64,000 nucleotides of DNA from Roseiarcus sp963835215 (GCA_963835215.1 CAWIES010000002.1:1054001-1118000), one strand, 5' to 3'; counted from the stretch's first letter, positions 47,870 through 58,351 are shown. Program-made: numbers and translations. Notes: generated by a model from the letters alone, not told the origin.

Positions 47870-49523
47870 TTGCAGCGCGCCGATCAACATCGGGACCCCT
47901 CGCCCAGTCACCAAGACAAGGCGCTCGCGGAAAATCGCGACCATGCCGCGGCGCTCTGCAAACTCGGCAACGCGCTCATTGGCTTCAAGAACTACGCGGA
48001 GGCGGTGGCGGCCTACGACAAAGCGGTCGCGATCACGCCCGACTACGCCGACGCGTTCAACAATCGCGGAATCGCCTTCCTCCAACTCAACCGACCGTTG
48101 CAGGCGCTCGAGAGCTTCGAAAAGGCGCTCGCGGCCAAGCCCGACCACGCACAGGCGCTCTACAATCGCGGCAATGTCCTGCGTGACCTCAAACGGCCTG
48201 CGGATGCGCTCGACAGCTACGACAAGGCGATCGCGGCCAGGCCCGACTTCGGCGATGCGTTCAACAACCGCGGCAACGCGCTGCAAGACCTCAATCGGCC
48301 GTTGGAGGCGATCGCGAGCTACGACCGGGCGCTCGCGATCAGGCCGACTTACGTCGAAATCCTACGAAAACAAAGGAATCCTGTTGGGGGAACTGGGCCA
48401 GCTCGCGGCTGCCGAACAGGCCCTGGAAATGGCGATCAAACTCGCGCCGCAGCGAACCCGGTCTCATTTTCACCTGACGCTGCTCAGGCGAACGTCCCCG
48501 GGCGATCCGCATCTCGCCGTCATGGAGGACCTGGCCCAGCGCATCGATTCGCTCACGCCGGCGGAACAGATCGACCTCAATTTCGCTTTGGCGAAAGCCT
48601 ACGAAGACAGCGCCGATTGCGAGCGGTCGTTTCGCGCTCTGGTCGCCGGCAACGCATTGAAGCGCAAGGGCGTCGTCTACCACGAAGACGCAACGCTGAG
48701 GGTCTTCAAGCGGTTGATCAAGACCTTTACCGCCGATGCGATGCGGCTCAGTCCAGAGGCCGGTGAACCCAGCGAGGCGCCGGTGTTCATTTTCGGCATG
48801 CCGCGATCGGGATCGACGCTGGTCGAGCAGATCCTTTCAAGCCATCCGAGGGTGTTCGCCCTCGGAGAGGTCGACGACTTCGAAAATGCGCTCACCGGCC
48901 TTCGCGACTCCGCCGGAAACGCGCTGCAATTTCCCGAGATGTTCGGCGCGCCCCCCGCCGAACTGTTGCGGCGTCTGGGCGTCAGCTATCTGCAAAGCGT
49001 CGGAGCCGCCGGCTTGCCGGCCGATCGCTTCACCGACAAACGGCCGGGCAATTTTCTCTATGCCGGCCTCATCCATCTCGCGCTGCCGAAGGCGCGAATG
49101 ATCCATACGCGCCGCGATCCGATCGACACCTGTTGGTCCTGCTTTTCGCAGCGGTTCGCCGACAGTGGCAGCTTGCCCTGCGCCTATGACCTCGGCGAAC
49201 TCGGCCGCTATTATCGCTCCTATGAGGCGCTGATGGCGCATTGGCGCGGCGTGCTGCCGAAAGATGTCATGCTTGAGGTGCAATACGAAGACGTTGTCGA
49301 GGACATAGAGGCTCAAACACGCCGCATTCTCGCCCACTGCGGTCTCGCATGGGACCCGCGCTGCCTCGACTTTCACCGAAGCGAGCGGCAGGTGCGCACG
49401 GTGAGCGTCGCCCAGGTCCGTCAGCCGATCTACAAGAGTGCGGTGGGGCGCTGGCGGCGCTTCGAGCCCTTCCTCGGCCCGCTGCTGCGCGAACTCGCGG
49501 ACGGCGTCTCGGCGACCCCCTAG
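47870..49523 (+). pseudogene. TPR-sulfotransferase, one +1 frameshift
   Basis: The N-terminal ~160 residues hold four regular TPRs (YAEAVAAYDKAVAITPDYAD, NNRGNALQDLNRPLEAIASY). From about residue 270 comes a PAPS-dependent sulfotransferase domain: FIFGMPRSGSTLVEQIL (5'-phosphosulfate loop), DKRPGNFLYAGLIHLALPKARMIHTRRDPIDTCWS (3'-phosphate region) and ILAHCGLAWDP. An extra A in GAAATCC near 48358 shifts the frame, where RPTYVE should continue SYENKGILLGELG. The repaired length is about 550 residues. Start TTG at 47870 is tentative. Its place beside flagellin suggests sulfation of flagellin or its glycan (inference). Confidence 0.78.
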
Positions 49524-49558
49524 CATCGCCGCGTCGGCGCGCGACTCCAAATTTTGGG

Positions 49559-49590
49559 CAAAAAAAGACCGGGCGAGGAGCTTCGCCCGG
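49559..49590 (-). terminator. Rho-independent terminator of flagellin gene
   Basis: On the minus strand a stem CCGGGCGA/TCGCCCGG (8 bp, arms 49583-49590 and 49569-49576, 6-base loop) is followed by TCTTTTTTTG. It lies 77 bp beyond the flagellin stop, giving a strong classical terminator. It also separates the convergent sulfotransferase gene. Confidence 0.88.
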
Positions 49591-49666
49591 CTTTCGCGCG
49601 CCCTGTCGGCGCGCCTTGTGCGTCACGCCGCCGCCGGCGTTTCCGTCGGCGGCGCGTCGAGTGGTC

Positions 49667-50566
49667 TTAGCCGTTGAACAGCTTGAGGATGAGCTGCGAG
49701 TTCTGGTTGGCGATCGACAGCGACTGAATGCCGAGCTGTTCCTGGGTCTGCAGAGCCTGCAGGCGGGTCGAGGCGGTGTTCATGTCGGCGTCGACGAGGG
49801 CGCTGACGCCGGTCGCGTAGTTGGTGGTCAGCGCGGAGTTGAAGGTCGCGGCCGCAGTCATACGGTCCTGGGTGGCGCCGATGCTGGCGGCGTAGGTGGT
49901 CACCGCGCTCAACACCGTGGCGACGCCCGCCAGAGCCGCGTTCGCGGTCGTTGCGTCGGTAACGGTCGTACCGAGGGTCAGCAGGTCGGTGCCGCTGCCG
50001 GTCGCCGCGCCGGTGCCGCCTTCGAGGATGCCTTCGCCCGCGGTCGCGCCGGTGCCGGAGCCGATCAGCGCGCTTGCCGTGAACGCGATCGTGTTGATCG
50101 TGCCGCCGGTGGTCGAGGCGTTGAAGCCGGCGACGAAGTCGAGCGCAGCGGACTGCGAGCCGTCGAGCACGTTGAGGCCGTTGAACGAGGCGCCGCTGAT
50201 CGCATCCTGAAGCTGCTGGCCGAGGGTGGTGAGCGTCGTCTGGATGTTGCTAAGGCTCGCGCCGGGGTTGGTCGCCTGGGTCAGCGCCGCGTTGATCGAG
50301 TTGATCGTGGAGATGACCGAGCTGATGGCCGAGGTCGCGGTCGACATAACCGACTGGCTCTGCGCCAGGGCTTGGTTGGCCGCGGTGACGACGCCGCTGT
50401 CCGAAGTCAGCTGTGTGGCGATTGACCAGTAGGAAGCGTTGTCGGCGGCGGTGGAGACGGCGAGACCGGTCGAAACCTGATTTTCCGTCGTCTGCAAGGC
50501 CGACTGCGTCTGCGACAGCGCCTGTAGCGCGCTGAGGGCCGAGGCATTGGTGAGAATCGAACTCAT
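49667..50566 (-). CDS. fliC: Flagellin
   Basis: A 299-residue flagellin. The N-terminal D0/D1 helices read LTNASALSALQALSQTQSAL, then VSTGLAVSTAADNASYWSIA; the C-terminal D1/D0 part reads FNSALTTNYATGVSALVDADMN and ends SIANQNSQLILKLFNG. The variable middle is short and rich in Gly, Thr, Ser and Ala, offering O-linked modification sites. AGGAG lies 7 bp before the ATG. It is transcribed alone, ending at a strong terminator, and is flanked by TPR-glycosyltransferase and TPR-sulfotransferase genes. Confidence 0.96.
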   Translation of the reverse strand: MSSILTNASALSALQALSQTQSALQTTENQVSTGLAVSTAADNASYWSIATQLTSDSGVVTAANQALAQSQSVMSTATSAISSVISTINSINAALTQATNPGASLSNIQTTLTTLGQQLQDAISGASFNGLNVLDGSQSAALDFVAGFNASTTGGTINTIAFTASALIGSGTGATAGEGILEGGTGAATGSGTDLLTLGTTVTDATTANAALAGVATVLSAVTTYAASIGATQDRMTAAATFNSALTTNYATGVSALVDADMNTASTRLQALQTQEQLGIQSLSIANQNSQLILKLFNG

Positions 50567-50915
50567 AAGGGTGCTCCTGTCCGTGAAATCACGAAACCTG
50601 TGACATTTCGGATTTGCACCGAGACGACGAAGCGGCGTTATGCCTTTAGGCCCGAAACGCGGGTCTAATCGTCGTGTAACGCAGAAACCGAGGCCGACAA
50701 AAACGACCCAACGCGTTTCAGTTGCTCCTAAAATGCATCAGACGTCTTAAGAATGGGTAAAGCAGCCGCGACCCCAAGCGCCTTCCTTTAAGGCGCCTCG
50801 CACGCAATGCCCGCGCAAGCTCCATCGCCGAATGTGCTCCACATGGCGTCACGACGCCGGCCGGCGACGCCGGGCCGGTCGTATCGGGCGGCCGGGCGGG
50901 GTGTGCGGGCGCAAA
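50567..50915. other. Divergent flagellin/fliF intergenic region (349 bp)
   Basis: Holds the promoters of flagellin (minus) and fliF (plus). Visible items: the inverted repeat CGTGA-AA-TCACG at 50582-50593 in the probable flagellin leader, and a weak CtrA-like CTAA-N7-GTAA at 50665-50679. No coding sequence is supported. Confidence 0.5.
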
Positions 50916-52611
50916 ATGAACGAGGCATTGGCGCAAGTTGAACGGCTGTGGAGCAACCTGCTTTCGCTCGGCGGCAGACGCCTGGCGATGCTGGGCATGA
51001 TTGGCTTCAGCGTCTTTGCGATGACTGGTTTTGCCGGCTACTACCTCAGCCGGCCGACGATGGAAACGCTCTATTCCGGGCTCGACCGCGACGACGTAGT
51101 CGGCATCGGCTCCGCGCTCACGCGAAGCCGGCATCGCCTTCGACGTCAGCGCCGACGGAACGACGGTGCTGGTCGCCGGTCGGGCAGGCGGCCCAGGCGC
51201 GCATGACGCTGGCGGAAAAAGGGCTGCCGCATTCAGCGGCAGCGTCGGCAACGAACTCTACGACAAGCTCGGCTCGCTCGGCCTGACCTCCTTCATGCAG
51301 GAGGTGACGCGGGTGCGCGCCATCGAGGGCGAACTCGCCCGCACCATCCAGATGATGCGCGGCGTCAAGGCCGCGCGCGTCCACATCGTCATGGCCGACG
51401 AAGGCTCGTTCCGCCGCGAACGGCAGCCGCCCTCCGCCTCGGTCATCATCCGCACCGACGGCGGCGACGACCGCACGGTCGGCGAGGCGATCCGCCATCT
51501 GGTCTCGGCGGCGATACCGAACATGAAGGCCGACGAGGTCACGGTCCTCAATGTCGATGGACGTCTGCTCGCGAGTGGACCCGACAATTTGGAGAAGTCG
51601 CCCGACAATCTGCTCGGTCTGGAGAAGGAAGTCTCGCATGGAGATGCGCGAGAAGATCACCACGACGCTCGCCCCCTATCTCAGCCTGCACAATTTCCAG
51701 GTCAGCGTCGCCGCGCGGCTCAACGCCGATAAGACCCAGACCAACGAGACCATCTACAACCCCGATCAGCGCGCCGAGCGGTCGGTGCGCGTGGTCAAGG
51801 AGAAGCAGAGCTCGCAGAACGCGGCCGGTGAGCCGCCCGCCGGCGTCGAAGCCAACCTGCCCAAGACCAACAAGAGCCCGACCGAGATCCAAGCAATCGA
51901 ACGACGCGACCGACAAGAAAGAGGAGCTGACGAACTACGAGATCTCCTCCAAGCAGATCACGACCACCAGCGCGGGCTTCGTCGTCGAGGGCCTGTCGGT
52001 GGCGGTCCTCGTCAATCGCGCCGCGCTCGCCGCGAGCGCTCGGCGACAAGCCGGCGGCCGATGCGATGGACAAGCAGGTTAAGCAGATCGAGGCGCTGGT
52101 GACGACCGCCGCCGGCCTGCGCAAGGACCGCGGCGATACGGTGAAGGTTGCGGTGGTCGATTTCGCCGCGGATTCGGGCCGCGATCTTGCCCCCGTCGAC
52201 GCGCCCTCGCTGCTCGAGACCCTGGCGCGCCAGGCCGGCTCCTTCGTCAGCTCGGCGGCGATCGTCGGCGTCGCTCTGATGTTGCTGTGGTTCGGCATCA
52301 GGCCGGCGACGCGCGCCCTGCTCGCCGCGCCGAGCGGTTCGGCGCCGGAGCTGGCGAGCCTGAGCGAATTGCCTGCGCCGCTATCCGCGCTCGATGGGCC
52401 GGGCGGACCGGCGATGGCGCTGGGCGGCCTTGGCGGGTCGGAACAGAACTTCCTGATCGACGCCAACGACGATCGCGACGACTTTCTCAAGGAGCTCGTC
52501 GCGCGCAAGGACAAGAGTCCGCAACGTCATCTGCAAAAACTGGTCGATTTCGACGAAGAGGTCGCGGCGGCGATTCTCAAGCAATGGATCCGTGAGGGAG
52601 CGAAAGTATGA
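50916..52611 (+). pseudogene. fliF: Flagellar MS-ring protein FliF, six frameshifts
   Basis: FliF builds the MS ring in the inner membrane. Pieces in successive frames make a complete protein: MNEALAQVERLWSNLLSLGG and GFAGYYLSRPTMETLYSGLD, EAGIAFDVSADGTTVLV, PVGQAAQARMTLAEKGLPHS, LGSLGLTSFMQEVTRVRAIEG, REKITTTLAPYLSLHNFQVSV, KEELTNYEISSKQITTTSAG, and a C-terminal membrane helix AAIVGVALMLLWFGI. Shifts lie near 51120, 51174 and 51245 (the last -1), then 51637, 51888 and 52034. The net correction of four bases restores about 563 residues, normal for FliF. No other disabling change is seen, so sequence error is suspected. Confidence 0.85.
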
Positions 52612-53357
52612 GCGCGAAGCCGGTTCCGATCCTGCAATATCTCGACCACTTCGGCCGGGCCGGCCCTGCCGACGATTCGCCCGCCGCCCGCGCGCCGGCG
52701 CCTGTTCCTTTCAAGCCGCGTTCGCTGCGCGTGGCGCCCGACCCCGCGCCGCGCCCGGCGCTGGCGCTCGGGCGCCTCTTGCGCGACGCCGGCGCGTCGC
52801 GTGGCGAACCAGTTCCCCAGCCGCGAGCGCGCGCTGTCCAGAGCGAAGTCGATATGGGCGCCCGCATCACAGACGCCTATGAGCGCGGCCGCGCCGAAGG
52901 CGCCGCCGCGGCGCGCCTTGAGGAAGCCGAAGCCGTCGCGCAGGTGATGGCGGATGAACGCGAGCGGGCGATGGAGACCCAGCTCGATTTCCAGCTCAAC
53001 GAATATGCGCAGATCGCCGATCAGATCTCGGCCGGATTGCAAGACGTCGAACAGCGCATCGCCGATGCGACGGCGCGGATTCTCGCGCCGCTGCTGGTCG
53101 CTGAGACTGCCAAGAGGGTCGTTGACGCCTTATGCGAAGAGCTAGCCAAACTGCGGGTCGGCGGCATGCCGAAGCTGATCCGCATCCGCGGCCCGGAGCG
53201 GGTTCTCGCGGCGCTGCGCGAGCGCGTCGCCTTCTTGTCGGTCGACGTGGACTATGTCGCTGAAGACAGTGTCGAGGTGACGATCGAAGCGGAAGAGACG
53301 ACGATTCGCTCGGCGTTGCAGCCTTGGTCGGACCTCATCGATTCGCTGACCCGGTAG
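52608..53357 (+). CDS. FliH-like flagellar assembly protein
   Basis: A 249-residue protein overlapping the fliF stop by 4 bp. The first ~80 residues are Pro/Ala-rich. A long helix follows (DAYERGRAEGAAAARLEEAEAVAQVMADERERAMETQLDFQLNEY is the region, about 90-140), then ILAPLLVAETAKRVVDALCEEL and a C-terminal alpha/beta part with IRIRGPERVLAALRERVAF. This matches FliH/YscL-type stators that bind the FliI ATPase, in the divergent alphaproteobacterial form. Assignment rests on layout and operon position. Confidence 0.65.
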   Translation: MSAKPVPILQYLDHFGRAGPADDSPAARAPAPVPFKPRSLRVAPDPAPRPALALGRLLRDAGASRGEPVPQPRARAVQSEVDMGARITDAYERGRAEGAAAARLEEAEAVAQVMADERERAMETQLDFQLNEYAQIADQISAGLQDVEQRIADATARILAPLLVAETAKRVVDALCEELAKLRVGGMPKLIRIRGPERVLAALRERVAFLSVDVDYVAEDSVEVTIEAEETTIRSALQPWSDLIDSLTR

Positions 53358-53366
53358 CTGAGCGAC

Positions 53367-54650
53367 ATGGAAGAGCACGGGCATCCGCAGATCATTTTTG
53401 TCAAGCGCCGTGGCGGCCACGAGGAGGAGCACCACGGCGGCGCCTGGAAGATCGCCTTCGCCGATTTCATGACGGCGATGATGGCGTTCTTCCTCGTGTT
53501 GTGGATCATCAGCGCCACCGACAAGAACACCAAGGCGATCATCGCCCGCTACTTTAACCCGGTGAAGCTGGAAGAATCGGCGCGCACGCCCAAGAGCATT
53601 CGCGGCGACGGCTCGGCAAATCCCGCTCTGACCTCGCCCGACGTTTCGCCCGCCCCCGATTCGAGCCTTCCGGGCGACGCCAACAACGACGTTCCGCCAG
53701 CCGGCAAGAAGGACATCGTCAACACCGCCAATGGCCTCGACAAGCCCGACCGGCGTCCGCCCGGCTCGGCGGCCGACCTGGGAGACCCCGCCAGCCCGAA
53801 AGCGAACATGAGCGAGGGCGTGCTGTTCGCCGACCCTTATCGCAGCCTCGACGCCATCGCGGGATCGGGCTCGCCCGACGAGCTCGCCGTCATGCAGCGC
53901 GACAAGGCGAATGGCGCCGCCCCCGATAGCGATGGTCTGGCCGACCCGTTCCGCGCGGCGGCGCGCCAACCCACCGGCGAGTTGGCGCAAGCCGACCCGG
54001 ACAGTCCCCCCGTCGCACAAGTCGCGCCTGCGTCTCAAGTCGCGCCCGCGCCGCAAGCCTCGCCCGCGCCGCAAGCCTCGCCGGCGCCGCAAGCCTCGCC
54101 TCAAGCGCAAGCGACGCCCGCGCCGCCGGCTCCGGCCGCCCCCGCAGCGAGCCCGGCGGCGAGCCAGGTCAAGCCATCCGCCATCGCCGCCGCCGCGCGC
54201 CTGCAAAAGGAATTGGAGCTTCAAGCCGGGGCGGCCGCCAGCAAACAACTGGGGCCGGCGATCGAAGTTAAGGCGACCGACGAGGGCCTGCTGATCACGC
54301 TCACCGACAAGGCCAACTTTGCGATGTTCGCGCTCGGCTCCGCCGAGCCGCAGCCGCAGGTGATCCGAACAATGGACGCCGTCGCCCACATTCTCAAGGC
54401 GCGCGAGGGCACGGTCGTGGTGCGCGGCTACACCGACGGGCATCCTTATCGGTCGGACACCTACGACAATTGGCGCCTGTCATCGGCGCGCGCGCAGATG
54501 GCTTACTACATGCTGACGCGCGCTGGTCTGCCGGAGGGCCGATTCGAGCGCATCGAAGGCTACGGCGACAAGCGTTTGCGCGACCCGGACCATCCGCTTG
54601 CCGCCGAGAACCGCCGCATCGAAGTCCTGCTCAGGGAGGATAAGCCGTGA
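53367..54650 (+). CDS. motB: Flagellar motor protein MotB
   Basis: A 427-residue stator subunit. The single N-terminal helix AFADFMTAMMAFFLVLWIIS carries the proton-accepting Asp. A long Pro/Ala linker (about 70-270) includes five 18-bp repeats coding (V/S)APAPQ-like units. The C-terminal OmpA-like peptidoglycan-binding domain shows VVRGYTDGHPYRSDTYDNWRLSSARAQMAYYML and NRRIEVLL. It is followed by motC and fliK, as in the Sinorhizobium motBCD operon. The longer linker is a Rhizobiales feature. Confidence 0.94.
   Translation: MEEHGHPQIIFVKRRGGHEEEHHGGAWKIAFADFMTAMMAFFLVLWIISATDKNTKAIIARYFNPVKLEESARTPKSIRGDGSANPALTSPDVSPAPDSSLPGDANNDVPPAGKKDIVNTANGLDKPDRRPPGSAADLGDPASPKANMSEGVLFADPYRSLDAIAGSGSPDELAVMQRDKANGAAPDSDGLADPFRAAARQPTGELAQADPDSPPVAQVAPASQVAPAPQASPAPQASPAPQASPQAQATPAPPAPAAPAASPAASQVKPSAIAAAARLQKELELQAGAAASKQLGPAIEVKATDEGLLITLTDKANFAMFALGSAEPQPQVIRTMDAVAHILKAREGTVVVRGYTDGHPYRSDTYDNWRLSSARAQMAYYMLTRAGLPEGRFERIEGYGDKRLRDPDHPLAAENRRIEVLLREDKP
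54021..54110 (+). repeat. Five 18-bp tandem repeats in motB
   Basis: Units at 54021, 54039, 54057, 54075 and 54093 encode VAPASQ, VAPAPQ, ASPAPQ, ASPAPQ and ASPQAQ. They lie in the linker between membrane helix and OmpA domain, so unit number could change the reach of the stator anchor. Confidence 0.8.
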
Positions 54651-55945
54651 GGCCGTTCAGCCTGGCCGCCGCATTGACGGCGATCACGCTCGCCGGCGGC
54701 GCCCCTGCGGGCGCCCAATCGATCTCCGACCTCACCTCCGATCTGCAGGCGCTGCAGGCGCGCATCGCCACCGGCGACAAGGCGGCCTTCGCCGCGCAGT
54801 CCGAGCGGATCAACGCCATCGGCGCGGCGATCGGCGCCGCGGCGCCGGACGTGTGGCAGTCGAAGCGCGAAACGGACGCCGTCGTCATCTATCTCTTGAG
54901 CGGGGGCGAGCCGCGCGAAATCGTCCACGTGTTGGAAGGGGGCGCCATTCCGGTAAGCGAAACGCCGCTGATTCGCGGCGCGCTCGCCTATGTGCTCGGC
55001 AATGAGGAGGAGGCCGTCAAGCGCCTCGCCGGCCTCGATCCACGCAGCCTCGAGCTGCGCCTTGCCGGACCGGTCGCATTCGCCCAATCGGTGCTCGAGA
55101 CCAAGCGCGACCCGGCCAAGGCGGTCGCGCTGCTCGACCTCGCGCGCCTGCTGGCGCCAGGAACCTTGATCGAGGAAGCGGCGCTGCGGCGCGAAACCAT
55201 GCTGGCCAGCGACCAGCACAACATCGACCGCGTCGCCTCGCTTTCGCGCCAATACGCGATGCGATTCGGCGCCTCGGTGTATGCCGACAACTTTCTGCAG
55301 AGCCTGGCGGACGCCCTGACCCAGAGCGGGACTGTCGATAGCCCGGAAAATTTCGCCAAGTTCGGCGCCTTCTTCGCCGCGCTTACGCCCGAGACGCGCC
55401 GCAGCTTCCTGCTGTCGGTCGCCCGCACGGCGGTGCTCGACGGCAAGTTCGAGGCCGCCGCCGCCGCCGCCGGCGGGGCGCTTGGCGTCGTCGTCGCCGA
55501 AAGCGCCGAAGAGGCGCGCGGCAAGCTCTATCAAGGCATGGCGCGCATCTTGACGCCCGAATACGACGCCGGCCTCGCCGAGTTGCAGAGTATCGTCGCC
55601 GCCAGGCTTGAGCGCCGCGACCAGGAATTGCTGACGAGCGCGCGCGGCATCGCCGCCTTTTTGCGTCAGCCGCTGGCGGCGAACCTCGAGCATTCAGCCA
55701 CAGCGTCGCCGCCTAAGGCGACGGCGGACGACGCGGCGACGCAGACGATCGCCCTCGCTGAGAGCGCGCTCGAGCGCACCGCTTCGTTGATCGCGCCAAT
55801 ATCTCCGGCCAGCGCGGGATCTTCGACTGCTGCGCCCGCTCCACCCGCTGCAATTTCGTCGGCGGGCCCTGGTTTGCCGACTGCCGCAAGCGACAAGGGA
55901 ACTCCTGCCGAGAATGCAAGCCCAGCCGACAAGGGAACGCTATGA
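54647..55945 (+). CDS. motC: Periplasmic motility protein MotC
   Basis: A 432-residue exported protein with a signal peptide (about 1-22, LAAALTAITLAGGAPAGA). The helical body contains VWQSKRETDAVVIYLLSGGEPREI, LAYVLGNEEEAVKRLAGLDPRSLELRL and NFAKFGAFFAALTPETRRSFLLSVARTAVLDG, matching rhizobial MotC. In Sinorhizobium MotC works in the periplasm with MotB and is needed for rotation. The C-terminal ~80 residues are Ala/Ser/Pro-rich. It overlaps motB and fliK by 4 bp each. Confidence 0.9.
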   Translation: MRPFSLAAALTAITLAGGAPAGAQSISDLTSDLQALQARIATGDKAAFAAQSERINAIGAAIGAAAPDVWQSKRETDAVVIYLLSGGEPREIVHVLEGGAIPVSETPLIRGALAYVLGNEEEAVKRLAGLDPRSLELRLAGPVAFAQSVLETKRDPAKAVALLDLARLLAPGTLIEEAALRRETMLASDQHNIDRVASLSRQYAMRFGASVYADNFLQSLADALTQSGTVDSPENFAKFGAFFAALTPETRRSFLLSVARTAVLDGKFEAAAAAAGGALGVVVAESAEEARGKLYQGMARILTPEYDAGLAELQSIVAARLERRDQELLTSARGIAAFLRQPLAANLEHSATASPPKATADDAATQTIALAESALERTASLIAPISPASAGSSTAAPAPPAAISSAGPGLPTAASDKGTPAENASPADKGTL

Positions 55946-57571
55946 GCCTCGCCTCCGTCGCCGCTTCGGTCAACACGGCGCCCCCGCCCGCGCACGATGC
56001 GCCCCGCGATGCCAGCGCTGGGGCTAAGGCAGGAGCCAAATTCTCGAACCTGGTCGACGCCTTCGACGCCAGCACGACGCAGAGCGACGGCACGGCGGAG
56101 GGGCCTAGCGACGCCGCAGCCACGGCCGCTGCGGCGGGCAGCGAAACGACGCCGGTTACACGCTCGGCGAGCGACCTCGACGCCGCCTTGGCCAAGATTT
56201 CGCGCGACACGTCGAACGGCGCCGCCTCGGGGCGCGCAGAGAAATCTCGCCCCGTGACGTCGTCCTCGACCAGCGCCGCGTCTACGGCAGGGACCATGGC
56301 CGCGGCTTCGCAGAACGTCATGCAGGGCGGCGCGAGCGTTGGGTCGCGCGCGGCCAAGCGCGCCGCCGACGCCAGCAATTCGTCTGCGTCGGCAAGCGAC
56401 AATGATTCGAGCGCGGCGACGAGCGACGCCGCGACAAGCGCGGGACTGTCCGGCCTCCTCTACGGCGGTCTGGTCGGGCCAGGCGTCGTCGCGCCTGGTC
56501 TCGCTGCGACGGCCGCGTTCGCCCCGTCGGTGAGCGAAGGCGTCTTACGCGCGCTGCAAGAGTTCGATCCCCTCCGCCGGTTCGGCGTCCGCCTCCGGCG
56601 CCTTGCCGGCCGCAACGGAGAGCAAGACGGACGCTGAGGGCGCGAGCACGAGTCTGCGCGGGCTTATCGGCGACGATCCGAATTTCATCGTCGCCGCAGC
56701 GCAAACGCGCACGTTTCTCGGGCTCGACGGCGGCTCAAGCGCGACGCTGGCTGGGGCGCAATTCGCGGCCGCCGCAGGCGCGGCGACCCCTGGGACTTCG
56801 ACCAGCTCGGGCGGTTCATCGAGCTCAAGCGCGTCGTCGTCGGTCAGGCGCGCCGCTGCGACGACTGGCGCGCCGCCCTCTTCGTCCACCGACGACGCCC
56901 CGGCGACGGGAAGCGTTGCGGCCGCCATTGGCGTGCGTCCGGTCGCAGCCACCGCCAAGTCGGCCGATTGGCAGGGCGACGCGGCCTCGTCGGCCGGCTC
57001 CGCCAAAGCCGCGGCCTCCGACAGCGTCATCGCCGGCCTCGCCGACCCGCTGGCCGGCCCGGTCAGTCTCGCTCAATTTCCCGATGTGGTCGCCGACGCA
57101 GCCGAGAGCTTGACCGCCTCGGCCGACGCCACAACCGCCACCGGCGCAGCGGCCACGCAGCCGGTCAAGGAATTGCAGCTCGACTTGGCGCCCGCCGACC
57201 TCGGATCGGTGCAAGTGACGATGCGGCTGGCCAATGGCAAGCTCTCCATCGTCGTGGGGGTCGCCAAGGCTTCGACGCTGACCGCCATCGAGGGCGAGCG
57301 CGATGCGATCGCCGCCCGGCTCGGAGCGGGCGGCTCGACGCTCGACTCGCTCGTCGTCACGCAGATCAACACGACTGCGGCCGCAGCCGCCGATTCGCCC
57401 GAGGGGGCGCTAGCCGGAAGCCAAGACAATGCCTCGAATGGAGCCAATGGCGACGCGCCGTCCGGGGGGGACAGCGCTTCGCGCCGCAATGGCGCCTCGG
57501 ACGCCGGGCGTCGCCAGAGCGCGACGCAATCTGCGCCGAGTCGCCGCAGCTCTGGCGATCTTGTCGTCTAG
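55942..57571 (+). pseudogene. fliK: Flagellar hook-length control protein FliK (MotD), one +1 frameshift
   Basis: The first 220 residues are Ala/Ser/Thr-rich and of low complexity, as usual for FliK. The C-terminal switch domain is clear: KELQLDLAPADLGSVQVTMRLANGKLSIVVG. Near 56565-56590 the frame changes: after LRALQEFD the downstream frame reads SAGSASASGALPAATESK in place of an arginine-rich end at 56637. Removing one base, probably in the CCCC run, gives about 542 residues. Gene order motB-motC-fliK matches Sinorhizobium, where this gene was once called motD. It overlaps the next gene by 83 bp. Confidence 0.8.
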
Positions 57572-58085
57572 CGCCCTTCTGGCGCGCGCCCAGAGCGACG
57601 AGACGTGCGAGCAGGAGATGGCGCGCGCCGCGCAGGCAAACGACATTCCGCTCAACATCCTCTATTCGGTCGGCCTCACCGAAACCGGCCATCGCGGCGC
57701 GCTGAGCCCGTGGGACATGAACGTCGATGGTCGGGCGGTGCATTCGGCAAGCCTCGCCGAAGCCCTGCAACGCTTCGCCGACGAGCGCGCCCGTGGCGCC
57801 AGGTTGATCGACATCGGCTGCATGCAGATCAACCAGCACTACCACGCCTCCCATTTCAACTCGCTCGCCGACATGTTCGATCCCATCCGCAACGTCGACT
57901 ACGCCGCGGGCTTTCTCAAAACGCTCAAGGCGCAGGAGGGCAGTTGGACGATGGCGGTGGCGCGTTACAACGCTGGCCCCGACAATCCGGGGGCGCAGAG
58001 GCACTACGTCTGCGCAGTGATCGGCAACATGGTGACCAGCGGCATGGGCGAATGGACGCCGCACGCGCGCGATTTTTGCAAGTGA
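57489..58085 (+). CDS. Lytic transglycosylase, flagellar cluster
   Basis: A 198-residue exported SLT-fold muramidase. After a signal peptide (VAAALAILSSSALLARAQ) come PLNILYSVGLTETG, in which the Glu is the catalytic acid, DIGCMQINQHYH, and WTMAVARYNAGPDN. It should open peptidoglycan for rod passage. The ATG at 57489 fits the signal peptide; ATGs at 57429 and 57447 would lengthen it. The gene overlaps the fliK end. Confidence 0.85.
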   Translation: MAPRTPGVARARRNLRRVAAALAILSSSALLARAQSDETCEQEMARAAQANDIPLNILYSVGLTETGHRGALSPWDMNVDGRAVHSASLAEALQRFADERARGARLIDIGCMQINQHYHASHFNSLADMFDPIRNVDYAAGFLKTLKAQEGSWTMAVARYNAGPDNPGAQRHYVCAVIGNMVTSGMGEWTPHARDFCK

Positions 58086-58351
58086 GAGACGCGCGACGGC
58101 CAAGTAAAGACCACGTAACCACCCCCAGGGGCGCCCATAAGGAATTGGTAAACAATATCGGTCAGCCTCGCCCAAAGTTCGCTCTAGTCGCGCGCCGGCG
58201 TTCGCCGCGAGCGTGGCCGTTGCGCCGCGATAGGACGCGACGCAGCAAGCGCTGGGGATCGCGTTATGTCGACTTCGACCGTTTGCCGGGGCGCGCTGCG
58301 CGCGGCTCCTCCCTCACTCACTGAATGCGTTCGCCGCCGAGAGAGGGCGCT

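Noticed and set aside
50916..52611. Programmed ribosomal frameshifting in fliF
   Set aside because: Six shifts with no shared slippery heptamer or downstream structure cannot be programmed; indel errors fit better.
58104..58151. Two CtrA-like sites (GTAA-N7-GTAA and ATAA-N7-GTAA) before the GGDEF gene
   Set aside because: Each has two mismatches to the consensus, too weak to call as features.
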